A stretch of 64,000 nucleotides of DNA from Lycocorax pyrrhopterus obiensis (GCA_014706295.1 JACSVZ010000037.1:496001-560000), one strand, 5' to 3'. Positions 1-15,300 are shown, counted from the stretch's first letter. Program-made: numbers and translations. The notes: generated by a model not told the origin, from the letters alone.

Positions 1-3000
1 TGTGCTGGCAGTGCTTTTCCTGCATTTCCTTACTTCCCAAACTCCAGCTGCAGCACAACTCTAGTCCCCTTTGTTTTCTTAAATGAACCAAGGACGAGTA
101 TGCAGCAACACCAGTCCCAAAGCACCACCATGCCATTCCCCTCATGTGGAAATATGCCATGCCCTGATGTCGGGAGGTCACTCTTATTTTAATGAACTCT
201 TTCCAGGATTTCCAGTGTGATTATTTTTCCCCTGATGATCTGAGGCTGAGAAGCGAATCCAGTGAAAGAAACAAAACCAAACTCTGAAAATTTTCTGCTG
301 TAAGTAAAGGCAAATGCACTTTTGACAGTATCCCAAGTTAGGGTTTTCTCCCTTGAAAATGTCTATAGGCACGCTTTTGATCACAGGATTGGAAATATGT
401 CATGAGAACACACTCAAATATGCGTTTGCATTAACGCTGCTGCCAGAAGCCATCTCACAGTCATCACCAGACATAGCGGAGCCCCTAGAAAGCTTTCTGT
501 GGGATTGGAAGGCATCCAGCCAGGAGAAAGCAAAGCCACCATGTGATTGGGATGGCCAGTTCCACAAGAAAACTGTACATTAATGAATGGCAAGCGCTCA
601 AAGGGGGAGTTACGGTGAAGAGCTTGCAAGGAAATCACTGGCCCAGAACCATCATGTGCATAAAGTATTTGATAAATGAAAATCTGAAAGAAGTCTATGT
701 AAAAATGATCCATTGAAAGAAAACAGGCCGATTTTACAGCAAGAATTGCTCATGTCAAGCAGTGCTGCTGACTGTAATAAACATCACTGGAATACAAGTT
801 GCTCATCCAGCCTTAGAGGATGTGTACCTCAGACTGCAAAAGGACACTCTGAAGTATCGTGAAAATAACCTGGTTTACTATTTGTGTATGGTAAATTATC
901 AGAAGAAATCAAACAGCAGTGCTGGGTATTGGGGCTTGCACCATATTTTTATTTTTCAACAGATGACTTTTACCTTATGATTCCCCCTCTAACCATAAAG
1001 TGAGGTTGTGGCCACCCACTCCCTCCCAGTCCTTCCCAGTTCAAATTCGGATCGTGTAGGTGTTAAACAGAATGTGCAGTTATGAACAGAAGTAACAGCT
1101 CTCTGGGGTTTAGCTACACTTCATGCTTCAAAGGAACAAATCTGAAGATATTTAGGGCAGTTTGCAGAGTTAATGTCTAAGAAGGTGTGCACGAGGCACA
1201 GGTGAGGGACTGCCTGAGGGGAGGGCGCAGAGATGAGCAATCTGCAGGCACAGCATTCTGGCTCAGGAACTCTCCAAACACAGCCCTCTCCAACGGGAAC
1301 AACTGGAAGAGACAGATGAAATGATGAAAAATGAAGGGATCAGCAGAAATCAAACCTAATATAAACCCAACTAAAATAAACTCAGCATGGCTCCTGTGGC
1401 TCATTCAAAAGCAGCTCTTCTCCAATGAACTCAGGTCAGGGGAAAGATGGAATAGAACTTCCTCTGCTCTGTGCCTTTAGGAGCCACTGGCAACTCTGAC
1501 TGGCAATGGGAAGAGGTTTTTAAAGGGAAATATTGAAGACTGCAACTTTACCTCCTACGTTGCATCACAGGAAATGTGTCATCTCCAGCCAGAAAGTGTA
1601 ACTGCTCCTAAATCCTGGGCTTCAGAATTTGGAAAGAATTAACATTATTTTCATAATTGCTGTGGGGTCAGAGCTGTGTGTACTTGCCCGAATTCAAAGC
1701 CAAGTGATAGTTTTTACATAAGAAAACTTACAATACTGTAATTTATTTTTAAAACTGGAATGAAGATGCTTTGACTCTGCATGTGTAAAACAGAATGAGG
1801 TCAGGAGGCTCAGTGCTGTATCCCTGGGATGATGGAAGCAGAGCATTCTATTGCACAATCAAACTGAGTTGTTTGTAAATTATTTATGTGCTGTTTAACA
1901 TATGTAGAAACTTTTGCTACAGGACATCAACACTGGGATTTTTTAAAATTATTTTTCTGCATCAGCATCAGACCACTTCTACAGAAATTCAAGGCTATAT
2001 TTGATCATTTGATTAACATGATTGACATGCTTGTTAAAGCTCAGCTAAAACAACAGAGAAACTGAATGCGGTTTAGAGTTCAAAATATTATAATAGTTGA
2101 TGTGGGTGAAGAAGGTTTTTTGGCTATAGCAGACAGCTGAGAAACAAGTCTGATTGCTTCTAGTGAACAGTCAAAAATATCAGAATATTGAAAGTTACAG
2201 ACTATTCAGCCACCAAAGCACATGTGATAGTGCTTGCTCATGTCTCTCCCCACTGTCTTTTGCACAGTCCTTAGAACAGGAATAAAATATTGCCTGGCTC
2301 CACAAGTGTTCTCCATGAATTTGCAGCTCTGATGGGAGTTCAGAAAAGAACACAAGGTATTTTATTGCTGGGAAGGAGAGAGCCAAGCAAAAGCTCACAG
2401 CCCAATCTGTGATTCTGTTTAATCCTACGGCTGAATTGAGTCTAACACATTCCCCCACATTTATCACCATTAACAAGGGGAGATGTGGCCTGAGACATCA
2501 AGGAATCAGGTAGGAGCTGCTGTGGCTCCTCTTTCTGGTACTTGAGAGACTCCTCCATTCTCTAAGGCTGACACTGACCCAAAGAATTGCTTTGTTCTCT
2601 GATGGATGGATGATTTTTTTTTAAAAGCATCTGTGTTGCTACATTTACCAGTTGAGAGAACAGAGATCACGAGCTTGTCACCTCTGCTGCTCCTTGTGGC
2701 AGGCAGAGTTGAAGGGGGTGTGAGACTGGAGTGAACTGACTTCCCTGTGCCATGTTCACAGGGAATCAGTGTTCCCAGCAGGCTCTGGGAACAGGAATTA
2801 TGTGTTTGGATATCACTTGTTTTCCATTACTGCCATTTCTATCTTCTGTTAACATTCTTCTGACATGAGCCCTTTTTTCTTAGTCCATATGACAGCGGTA
2901 TTCATGTAGCCAAAACACTCCAGAAACCCTATCACCCTGCACTTACTTCAGTCCTCCCTGCATAAAGGCACAAGTAGTTGACTTTCCTGGAAAAGACAGC

Positions 3001-6000
3001 AAGGAATTGCCTCCTTATCGTACAGCTGAAGTTAATGCTGCCACGTGCCAGCCTGGTGTCTGGGAACACTGATCAGACCAACAGTGATGCCCAAGGGCAG
3101 CTGGTGGCTCCACCCCAAAGTGTCTGACACTAAAGAAGTTGAGGAAGGTCTCAGCTCATGTAGTCCTAATGCCCAGGGTTTGCACACAGTGGTCCAAGGC
3201 TCCAGTCAGGGGTCAGATCTGAGACAGGAGGTGGGAGCTGTGCTCTGGGCTTTCTGGCACCTATGGACAACCAGAGCCCTCCCTCAGTGCTTGGGTTTGC
3301 ACTGGTTACCTGATGCTACCTCCTTCTCTAATCTGGATTTTTCAAGAGTGTCCTGTGGAAGCAGAAGTTTAAATCCATCTGTTCAGGGTTTGCACGTGCA
3401 GCCTTTACTGTACGAGTGCACTGTGGTAGTGACCCGCTCAGGAAACCAAGCTCAGTGCCAAACGCCCCAGGGATCTCCAGGAAGGCTATTTTGGAAGCCA
3501 GGGTCATTTCAGACAGAAGCCAGCAGGCTTCTGAGATGGCTCAATTTAAGGCATTGATATTCCCATAGTGTTCCTCTCCATTAGTTCCACATTGCTTGGG
3601 GAAGAAGATACCCAAGGGGAGCTCTTCACTTCTGTATTCATTATCATTTGATTAACATAGATAGGGAAACTTCATGTCTAGGACACCTGTCTGTGAAAAG
3701 CCTGTACAACACAGAGGCAACTAACTCAGATAAAGAAAAATAATTTTTAAAAAATGCTTTTGCTTAAGAAAAAAATAGGAAATGGAACCACATTTACCTA
3801 GTAGCACCACATCAGGATGATTACTGACACAAGCTAGAGGACTACATGTCCTTGCAATACTTAGGCATGATGGAGGGCCCTTGGAGCTGGTAAAAGTGAG
3901 TAGGGAGTCAAATTGACCCTTCCTTGTTTTTACATGTTTGGGCTGCTTTCCCTCCCTCAAAAAAACCAAGAGTCAGCCATCAGTTACCAGCATACTGGAG
4001 TTTGCAAGCCAGCAAGCTACAAAATTAATTGACTCCATTTTTAGGGCATGGTGACCCACTGGAATGAGCAGGGGCAACAACAGGCTTCTTTTACAGACTT
4101 TGTATTTGGATGGAAATCACATGCCTCTGTTACTATTTAACTTCAGGGATGTAAGGTGGTATCTTGCCTCTGTCTGTTTAGGGCCATCACACTCCCCCTA
4201 AGATTGCATCTTATCTTCTATTTTGTATTCTCATATACTTTTCAGTCATTCTCCAGCTCCAATTACAGTGCTTTCTTCCCTCATTTAAGGAGGAATTGTT
4301 CTAGTTCTATGCAGAAAAAATTACACAATGCATAAAAAACCATCACACATTTGCCTTGATTTTTTTCTGTGCTAATATGTCACAATGCCTATAGCAAAGG
4401 TGAGCATAAGGAACTAGGAAGTTTGGACTCTTTGGGAAGGTGTGAAGATACAAATTGTCTCAGAGGTTTGTGCCTTTAGTCCAGTCCAGGCAGGCTGGGA
4501 CAGTGCATATTTCTGCTCACAGGATCTGTTACAGAAACAAAAGAGGGTGTGATGTTGAAAGCAATGACAGGAATGGGGGGGACTCGCTGCCTTCAGTGGT
4601 CCAGGGGACAATCAAGGTGTGTCCTGTGTCTTCCACCTGTGCTCTGCAGGCTGGGGCAGCTCAGCCCCCCAGAACAGCCTCTGTCTGCTCTCCCACTCCT
4701 CACCTGCTGATCCAGCTCCTCCAAAGACACACAGGGGTGTTTGTGCTGAAGCTTCGGCTCCCTGAAGGTACTGAAGGAAGGTGCTGAGGTGACCTCAGTA
4801 GAATAGAAGTGGGAAAAGGGGTGAGAAGTGTCTGAATTGCCATGTCCCCACAGGGAACATGGGATAGAAGAGAATGAGCTGCAGGGAGCAGGTGAAGTTC
4901 TGTTTTTCCTCGTCTTTCTCTACATCCCTGAATCTGTGGCTGCCACTGCTCACAGCTCAACATCCTTCAGAAAAGCATTAGGACAAAGAGGATTCTGTTC
5001 CCTAGAGAATGCAACTGCTGCTGGTGACTGACAGGTTTGCTCAGACTCCAAACATACCAGGATCTTAGTGCCGGGGAGGTGAGAGCTGCAAACAGTGCAG
5101 AATATTCTCATTCTCAGGGCTGGTGGTTGGTAAAAATGCGAAATACTGCATTTGACATAATCTTGCTTTACCCCAAATTTAGGAACCAGTGCTGTCAAAA
5201 AAGTAGCTGTCACCCAGATTAAGTTTATTGAAGCCACGTGAAGAAATAAAAACAAGAGATGATCCAAGGGTCACCCTGCATTCTTTTCTCAACAGTTGCA
5301 TTTCAGCTCAAGGAAGGCACTAGGCCACGTTAATGTCTGCTACAAGCAGATGTGTTCTCTTTGAAATACATGCACCCACTTATGCTCTGCCTGCATTAAG
5401 TCTGTTACTGGGTTTTTAGGAGCCTTGGCAAGTGCTATCTGTTAATATCTGAAGGTGGGAGTGTTCAGGGAGTTGTCGGAAAGGCTTGCAAGACTAGATC
5501 TGATCATACCCACCCACACTAATTAACACATTACATAAAAGTACAACAAGTTTCTCTTTGCAAACATCAGAATCACTTGCCCAGGCACTTTCTGTGCAGT
5601 TCTAGAAGAACTAGTGGGATGGACTCTATTGCTTTTTAACCTCAACAGAACAATGGGTGAGTGGGGAGGGTACAGTTCCCACTTTCAGGGCTCACTCCTT
5701 TTTGTCATGCTGCTAAAAACATGCCGTTGGCAGGACATGGCTGGAACGACCTTTTTAAAGTTCACCAAGGGTGCATGAGGGTGCATTATTTCTCATCAAA
5801 AACCACAAAAGGAAATATCAAACATGAGAGATCACATTCCTATACAAAGGACGCCTCCTCTCCCTGCCCTGCCTTGCTAATTCTGAAAATCACTTCGTAT
5901 AAACACCAGCCCCTGAAACCACCTGGAACTGAAAAATCCTCCCATTTAAATTGGGCCTTTTTTTGTCAGGGGAACATGTCCCAAACCAGCTCATGTTTCT

Positions 6001-9000
6001 CTACCATTCAAATTTTAAACCAGCAGCAATCTCCTGTATAAGAGCAATAGCAAGGACTCTTTTACTTCTTCAGAGTTTGGAGCAAATAAAACTAATTTCC
6101 TATGAAACTCCTGTGACCTGCTCCTGCAGCTTCACCTGGGTTCCTCCAGCAGGATAATTAAGTGGATATCCCGATCTCGATTTACTCCAGACTCTCATAT
6201 GACATCTGGCTTCAAGATGGTGGCACAGAAAAGTGCAGTGATGACATAGGAAAACAGAAGGGAAAAAAATAGTTATGCAGTGGAGAGCAGGAGGCAGCAG
6301 AGAGAGCGGGGAAAATCAAAATTAAAATAAGTCAAAGGACGGAAATTCCTCGTAGAAGGCCTCAGGCTTCAACAAAGCTTGTCCATATTTGCAGCACTTC
6401 AAGATTACCCAACACTACCCTTATGTGGGAAGGTCCCAGCAGACCTCAGCAGCCATTCCAGAGGAGTCTTTCTATTAAAAAAAAGTCTTCAGTGTCTCCA
6501 TCCACGTTTGCAGTCACTTGCTGGATGGAGACTGTCCTGTCTCGCAACACTCACAATGGAAGGAACTCTTACCCAACTCTTCCTGGCTATCTGAAAAGCA
6601 AAGTCAATGTTTTCCTCATTATTTTCTGTTTGCTGCAACTCTCTCCCCCACTGTGACTGCTATTTGACCCGCTGTCCGCTCCAGGACCCTGGGGGAAGAG
6701 AGAGGGAATTCTGTGTGTGTATGAGAAGAGAAGAGATGACAAGTCTCAGCTATGTTCTGACTTGTTTATATTCATCAGAAAGAAATCAACAGCACTTAGT
6801 GTGCAAGAGAACTCTAGAGATAGGGAACATCTTTCGTGTGGTGCAGGGAAAGAGCAGATCTATCTAAGGGATAGGATTTGGGGATGAATGAAGATTCCAG
6901 TGTGTGTTTTTACCTCACTTTTGCATCAGGAAGTTACCAATAAATAGAATCTCAGCACAAAGGTTTAATTTCAGGGGGACACTGCTCTTCCACCACGGCT
7001 GTTTGCTCTTGCAGCTACGAGCCTGGCACACCCAGCTGGGATTAATGAGGAACTGGAATGGATCAGAGAGCACAAGGGGAAGTTGGGATCATCATACCTT
7101 CCTCTCCCAAACCTCTCCTGATAAACCTGGTACCTTCAGTATTCCAGACAGATCCTGGAAGAGTTCTCCCTTTACGGCAATTGACCTTTCAGTGAGCTGG
7201 GCTTCTCAAAAAAATTGACAAAAAATAAAGCTGGAATCATCTATTAGGGTGGGCCTCAAAATCACAGAGACTGAAGTTTCTTTTCATGCTCTTCAGAGAG
7301 CCTCAGACATCCAGGAATTCCAACAAAAACTGCATTTTAAGAAACATGTTCAGAGGTGTCACGGTGCTCCAGGTTATAGTTCTGCACTGACCCGGGCAGG
7401 AGAGCCCCTCCAAACACTCACCCAGGCAGAGAGACTTCACCAGTGGCACTTCTGGCAGCATCTTCCTCTTGGAGAGCTCCAGAAGAGAGAAATCCAGTGG
7501 TCTGCAGTAAGGTCAGACCTGATTTTAACATTCACACCTTTGCATCTCAGTAGCAAGTCTCCATTCTACATGGCAGAACCAAAGGAGCATTTCAAATGCA
7601 GCTCACAGCTTTTCTGCTGTTCCTCAGATGTCTTTTAGGAGATGATATATTTTGGCATATGGGTTTTTTCCTCATCTAAATTTTTGTATAGAACCTCTTG
7701 GTCTATGAACAAATACTGCTTTTCCTTTCTATAACACGTTGCATTTGAATTTGCTGAGCTTTCAGCAGACACTTAGGTAGTCAGACTCGCAACTTTTGAG
7801 GTAGGGAAACACTAGAAATATCTGCTTTGCAGGTCAGGGTGTGCCATCAGATGATGCATTTTGCCCCAAGCTACACAGGACATCTATGGAAAAGCTCAAA
7901 ATTCGAGTCAGGAGCCCTAAATTCACTCCTTTAATCACACAACCATCCTTGAGGCACTTCATTCAGGTGTCTCCAGTCAGACTTGCTACTTCCTGTATTG
8001 CCATTATATTAATTCCTCTGTTAGTAGTGCTCCAATGTGCTGCTCACTGCATTTTGCACAGGAATGCAGTGTTGCCCTTCCTAGGCTGTCAAAGAGAATA
8101 TTTAATTACAAAAATAAATAATGTCTAGCTACTTCTGGCACCTCAGTCCAAGTGTATTTATCACTTTTGGCTGATCAGTACCTGATTCAATGTCCCTAAA
8201 GCACAATGGGCTCATTCCCAGATGAATTCAACGTGCATTTAATCAAGTCTTTGCTAAATGTGCTCCCAAACTTCACATCTCATGAGCATGACAGTACTGT
8301 CTCTTCTATTTTTAGAGCATTATTCCACTTCACTGTGCAGATGGATACAATGGATTTTCCTCTGCATGGATTATGTCAGTGAATGTATGTTTGTACAAGC
8401 AGGCTCTAGTTTTAGTTCTAGATTTAGTTCATCCCAAATGTGCTGCTGCCTACATGTGTGGCAATCTGGGATTAACACTAAAAATATGTTTATATTTTAC
8501 CATAAATGAACACAAAAAAAAATCAGAATGACAATTTCACATATGAGTTCAGTGACAGAAAGAATCTCCCACTATTCAAACTCTCAGCTCTGCTGCCTGA
8601 GCCTTCCTGTCCAGCTGCCACAGGGGAAGTATAACAGCTTCTCTGGGCCCAGAAAGAGAAGTCCTGGGTAGCCTGCAGCAAAGAAAATATTGATTCATGG
8701 TTTGCTCTTTCCCCAGTGTGTGCTGGAACAACTTCATCATGGGAGGGAAACTGAAGAAAGGGAAGGAAGCTTCCATTAAATGTCCATAACTTTTAGTTCT
8801 TCGAAGTAATTTTGAAGTTCCCCATTCAAAAAGCTGAAATGAAACCAGTGGCAGTTCCTCTGGAGAGGGGGGACAAAGTGTGTTTGGGATGGGATGTGAT
8901 GCCTCTCCACTGAGACAGCCCACAGACACTTCAGAAACAAAAATCACATCTTAAAACTATGAGTAGATTTAACAATTGAACTCTAAAGAATTAAACATCA

Positions 9001-9228
9001 TAGAAACATTTCACACTTTCTGTTTTTCTTTCCAAGGGTCCATAGTCCACTCACTCAATCCTGTGCAAAGGTCATGTTACTATGGATATGACCTGCAAGA
9101 AATGTGTTGCCTCAGAGCAGCACAAATCACATGAGCAGGCTGAAAGCCAAGGCTTGCTGATTCACAGTCCTGTAGGATTTTCATGCTTGTGTTGGGTTCC
9201 CTGCAGAACAGTCCTTGAGCCATCAGGT
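1..9228. other. 3' flank of DHRS3, no gene recognised
   Basis: I see no exon, RNA gene or clear transposon here. Open frames are short, and the longest (3045-3557, plus) opens with GTG and resembles no family I know. The part nearest 9229 must contain the DHRS3 3' UTR. Minus-strand ATTAAA hexamers occur at 8238-8243 and 8101-8106, about 1.0 and 1.1 kb past the stop, but I cannot tell whether either is used. By mammalian synteny VPS13D would lie further left, outside the window or unrecognised. Confidence 0.5.
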
Positions 9229-9313
9229 CTATGTTCGTCCTTTAAAAGTGTTCATGCAGGTGTAGCTCCCAGAAAACTTGTGGATTTCTTCAAGTGCTGC
9301 CTGGGGGAGAATG
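9229..9313 (-). CDS. DHRS3: DHRS3 coding exon 6 with stop
   Basis: Completes Ser275, then [13 protein letters not shown] through FKGRT and TAG at 9231-9229. The acceptor is ACCCCAG. The C-terminal sequence is the highly conserved DHRS3 tail, which fixes the gene's identity and its end. Confidence 0.95.
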
Positions 9314-12300
9314 CTGGGGTAGAAGCAGAAAGAAAATGATCAGACGAGACAAATCCCTCAATCTGCGCTAATGAGAGATGTGTAAATATGCATTTACGTA
9401 CATAAATACACACACGCTCAAAAATCAGCTAGTAAGAGACACAGACAAAACTGGCATCAGTTTCCTGCTGTGAGGAGGCCCTACAGGGTGAAAGTTCCAT
9501 CCAGTCACCCTTTCTCTACAGAAATGTTTATCCAAAAAAGTCTGTAAAAGATGTAACTCGGAAGATACCATTATGTTTTCTTCCTTCCAAATACTATATT
9601 TTGATATACACAAATTTAACCTGAATTCTCTGGTTACCTTGCCATCTGGTTGTGCAAGGCATGTGGCCTCCTTATCCTAAGGTATGGACAGAGACCTGAT
9701 TTTCTGACAGCTACAGTAATGGAAAATAACCTATTAATTCTTACAATAAAATGGAACAGCCCTTTTTCTTGTCAATAGAATTTCCAGGAACTTTTACCCC
9801 AAATTTTACATTCAGAGCAAAGCATTTACTGTGAATTATTTTTTCTTGTTTGAAATGCAATACTGAAATTATTTTCCACAGAAGTCTCATTGCCTTGTGT
9901 CAGTTCCTGACTGCAGCAGGTTTTCCGAAGGCTTTAGTGCAAACTGTCATGGAAACACAATGGTGAATGTCCTTTCTCTTTGGTTGTTTCAGGATTTGAA
10001 GTTATGATATTTTTTCCCTTAGGGACCTTAAAATTTCTGTCCTGATCATACACAAAAATATTGATTTAATGGTTTCACTGCTGTAACACAGGCAATGCTC
10101 TCTAAATGCAGCTGGGATGTCCAGGCCTTATGGCTCAGAAATCCCGCACAAGAAAAAGTCTGGAGTCCAAGTGACTTAATAAATCCAAATCAACTACCTG
10201 TGTAAGTTAATTATTAAGAAATTCCCTAGACAAAAATCCACTTTACACCTCAGGAATCCAAATTTTGGGGATGAAACTGGTTTCATAAAGGGGTTTTACA
10301 AAGAGAAAACATCTCCAAAGGGAATTTCCCTTTTGCTTCCATGACTGTCTTTCAAGGGAAGAGACGAGAGAGCAGTTCCTGCCAGCTTGAGCTTTGCCTC
10401 AGGGAACAGACACAGAGCCAACCTTCCCTACGTAGCCAGACTATTGCTGGGCAAAGGAAATACTCACCTTTTTAGGATGACAAGAACATGCATTGTCCAC
10501 GGAAGGAGCAGGAAGGCTTGATTCAACTGAACAGCTTCTACCGTCCTCCTCGCCACTGTCTCTGGCTTGAGAGGAGGAAAAAGACTAGGGAACCTGAATA
10601 AAAAATGTAAAAAATAAAAGAATTACATGTGAACCAAGCTTCTTCTTTAAGGTATCACTGCCCAAGTCCTGTTTCTCTAAGTTATCGCTGGTTACTGGCC
10701 TTCAAACATGCCCAGGACCAGCTATGCCTCTAAGAGGCAGAAAATTCTAGTTCCAGCCAAAAAGCCCAAAAGCAGAATGCCCAGTTCCAACCAGTACTAC
10801 TGGGTTAGCTAAACAGTTAAGAATATACATGTTGGTGCCTTCAGTGAGAAGTGGCAGAGTGTAATCAGAGCCCTGATTCAAGGCTTTTCTTAATTTGGAT
10901 GCAAACCAATACCAAATGCTGTCTTTTCAAAGCTGGTGTTTTTCCATTTATTCTCTGTTCCTCTTTGCTTGATTCAAATCCTTGACAGGTGAAAGACAAA
11001 TATTTTCCTCCATTGCTTTTAATACCAAACATAAGGCTCTTCCCAGCTCCTGCAATAGCTTGACACTGCAGATTTTCTTGACTAAGAGAGCACAATCTGT
11101 ATTAACAGGTTATTTTACCCATTGTAAAAGATTAATTTGGACAGCCATTACTTGTTCTCTTGGACAGGGGCAAAAAGGAGGTACTGATAGTCTCACTTCA
11201 GTAAATGACTGTCATTCCTTTCAGTGGGAAAGGATTTACTATTCCAGTGAATAAAGAAGGAACTGGCACTGTTAATTCTGAAGCAATTTGTAGACTGGTC
11301 CTTTTGCATGACCTCAATCGCAGATTGCCTCCCCTCCCTCTCTGGTATGGCTTGAATACATGCAGGGAAAACCAGCTTCCAGTTCTCCCTGTAGCAGCCA
11401 ATGCCTCCCCCAGAACAGGCTGCAGGAATATCCCAGCACACTGAGGGAACCAGTCTGATGAGTCCCAGGTGGCCTAGACTGACCCTCTGTTCCCAGGCAG
11501 CCAAATGAGACATCAAATTCTCTTAACTAAATGAAGCATTAATTAGGAGTGTATTCTGATGATTCATTTAAAATGAGATGCTTTATTCTAGTTCCCCTGG
11601 ACTGACCTGATTCTCATGCCCTGGAACATCTCTGTGCTGGTGTGGAAGGGCAGGACTGTGGTGGCATTCACTCCGGGACAGTCCAGCAGCCCCAGGGTCA
11701 GGCTTTCCATGAAAGCAAACGATGAGGCTTTGGAGGTGCAATAGTCAATGGCACCAGGGATGGCTGACAAGGCCAGGACAGAGTTCAGGCAAACAATGTG
11801 CCCATTCTGCAGCTCCAGCATCCTTGGCAGGAATGCTTTGGTGGTCTGAAGAATAACAGAGTTAAAAGAAGAAAAGGAAAAAAAAAATTTGCTCAGCAGT
11901 GATGCAACAAAAACAGCAGTGACTGAAAAAAACAAGGTGACACACACAACAAACCCCAATGTCCTGTTCATTATGTCAGGAAAGGAGTGGCAGAGGACCT
12001 TGTTGCTTTGCCATTTCCTGAGATTCTAAGCAGGCAAAGTTTGTGCAGAAACACAACAAAAGTCTTTCCTAGCACATATATAAGCAGTACCCCCAGATGA
12101 AGGCCATGAACAGAGTACGTTCCATGCTTAAGAATCTGTATGGGACAAAGTCTTCAACAAAGCGATGAAATCACAAGAAGCTCTTGTTTACTTCTATTGT
12201 CTGATTCAAAATGGACTGAGTTTCACAGCTCCCTTCCCTGAGCAATGCAGTCCCACACTCCTCTGATGCTCCCTTCACATCACCATACAGGAAACTCCTC

Positions 12301-15300
12301 TGGGAGCTCAGGCTTTGACAAAGACATCAAATGTTTTACTGGAAATCACAGAGTGGGAATAAAGAGCATCAAATACTGAGTACTACTGAAAAGATTGTAT
12401 TTATTTTTGACCTCTTTCCTCTGGCCTTTGCCCCTCACATTGTTTTTTCTCTCTTGTTTTCAAGACAGACTGGTTTTACCAAGCATCCCTTAGAAAGACC
12501 TACTGGCTGTAATCTGTCACTCTCCTTCGCAGCTTTGACTACACGGGACACAAGAGCTTATCTCACCCAGAACTGTCCCAAGGTGTTTATGTGCTGGGAT
12601 TTGAGCAGTGCATCATCGTCGCTGTCCATCAGGCTCTTCCCATGGACCACAGCAGCATTGTTCACCAGGATGGTGATGTCACCCACCTGCAAAAAAAAAG
12701 GCAAATTACTTGTGACAAACTGTATCTCCCCTCACAAATCGGCAGTTACCACTAGAGCTGAATAGCCATTATTGCCCAAATGCATCATTATTTTCATAGC
12801 TTTTGACATTCTTGTCTGTGGGCCTTGCAATCCTTTGGATCACCTCACACAGGTAGCTGGACTTTGTACAAAGTTATTGGTGTGGTCACCCTTCTTTTTT
12901 TCCCAATGTATTTTCTTTCTCATCACATACTGAATCACAGAATCACAGAATTGTTAAGGCTGGAAAAGACCTTTGAGATCATCAAGTCCAACCATCAACC
13001 CGGCTCCACCACTGTGTTCAGCACTAACCCATGTCCTCAAGTGTCACAATCCACATGGTTTTTGAACACTTCCAGGGATGGTGCTTCCACTACTGCCCTG
13101 GACAGCCTGTTCTGATGCTTTACAACCCCTTCCATGAAAATGTTTTCACTAAAATCCAATCTAAACCTCCCTTGGTGCAACTTGAGGCCATTTCCTCTCA
13201 TCCTGTCCCTGCTCCCTGGGAGCAGAGCCCCTTTCCCGATGGCTGCCCCCTCCTGTCAGGGAGTTGTGGAGATCCAGAAGGTTCCCCCTGAGCCTCCTTT
13301 TCTCCAGGCTGAGCCCCCCCCAGCTCCCTCAACCCCTTCACAACCAGTGCTCTCCCAGACCTTTTCCCGCACGGCCTTGGCTTGCCGATAGACTTCCTCC
13401 CGATTTCCTACATCACAGATGAAGTAGTGGCACTCTGTCCCCATCATCCTGATCTCCTCCATGGTCTCCTTCAGGCATTTCTCAGTCCGACCCCACAGGA
13501 TGATCTGCAGTGAGAAACTTTTGTTAGAGCTGAACTGCTTCTGGTTCATATCTAAAATAATTAAAACAGGCTTCTGACTTCAACAGTTCGATGGAAATCT
13601 TTGATGTGTTTTCACTGCCAGTACTGTTGTTTTGCTTCATTTAAGACAAGCAGTGATTTTCTGTCACATGGGGAGTATCAAGTGGGACCCGTGTCCCACT
13701 GCTGATCCTCTGTTTACAGATTCTTTACGAGCAACACAAGCTAAAGCTTGGAAATTTTTCTGTATCATGTCATTTCAGATCTCTCCCTATTTTTGCTATA
13801 CACATGTACAGAATGATAAATTTATCCTAAAACCACAGACCCTCCTGAATACCTCGTGTGTTCTCTACTTCTTGTTTTACGTTTTGAGATAAAATCTGCT
13901 CTGCAGTAAAATGCATTTTTTGAGCCTGGTAATTACTTGCAATGCTGATTGCAGGCTGGTGTCTCAGGTGCATTTCAAACAAGCGTTCATCCTACTACAG
14001 ACTTTTAAAGTGAGAAATTTCAGGCATGAATTTATTTTGCAGCTCGTATATGCAGGATTTCACCTGCCACTCCCTTTTAACACAGTAAAAATTAAACACT
14101 GTTTCTTGTACAAAGAAAATTCTGAATATTCATGGAACAAACATTCAAATAATGGAGCACGGATGTGATTTACAATGAGACACAGCCAGACAACCCTATC
14201 TGCATTTCTACACCATCAGCGAGGCCAGAAATAGAAATAACTTGAAAAGTCACCAGGTTCATTAACTTTCATCATGGGGCTTTGTCCAGTATAATTCTTT
14301 CTAATGAGACAAAACATCAGTCTCAAGTATGAGATGGGGCTTCCACCACTGTCCTTCAAACATTAACCTGCAGCTAAACAGATTTAACCACAATATTTTT
14401 TTCTGAGTACACAACCTTGTTTTCTATTTCTTTTAAGGGTACTGGAAGGAATACAATTCCATCTCTGTTACCTAAGACATCTATGAATGAATTGATCTAT
14501 GCTTTTTGCTCTTCAACTAAGTCTTCCCAGCACTCATCATGTTATAAATGGTGAGTCATTATCGTTCTGCAAAAAATAAATTACTGAATGGAGCATGTTA
14601 CTGCAATCAGCTGACTGCTCTGTGACTACAAGAGCAAGATCCAAAAGAGAAAGAAGAAACGGTTGCTACATTGAAAATGCAAAATTACGGTGCTATTTCC
14701 AAGCACGTGTGATCCAGGGTTAGAGTTCTTTCTCACACCACTGTGTATTGAGTCTGTATGAATCTGACCGGTATACTGATTTTTAATGGTTAAAAATAAG
14801 CACACTTAAACTTCAAAGATTAAAGAATCTTTGGGTTTTCCAAAAGTTGAAAGAACAGAAAGAAAAAAGTCTGAATTCCATCACTGCTTACAGCTCAATC
14901 CCTGCAATTGACTTAGCAACAGTAAGATAAACATAAAAAATTATGTATTATGTGTGCAGTATTCCTTCCCCACAACAAACCTCTGGCAGGGAGCTTTAAC
15001 ATGCTTATTTTTAAGGACTAGTTAAGCTTATCTCATAACTGGTACTAAAATTAATCTCTGGCAGAGTCAAAGAGCTCTTCAGTGTACCCAAGCAAAGCTA
15101 AAATGCAGAAGTACCCAAGTCCTCAGCCATTTCCCAAACGAGTCCCATTTACAATTAATCCCATTTCCAAGTCATTGGCACATCTGTGAACACAAACACA
15201 CCCAGACTGATAAGATTTATATCCTCAAATTCTCCAGAGCACTAATGAATCTGGTTAACCAGAAACTTCAGAGCATGTATAAATATGCCAGAGCCATTTC

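Noticed and set aside
3045..3557. 170-codon open frame on the plus strand
   Set aside because: GTG start, no recognisable domain, isolated in noncoding flank.
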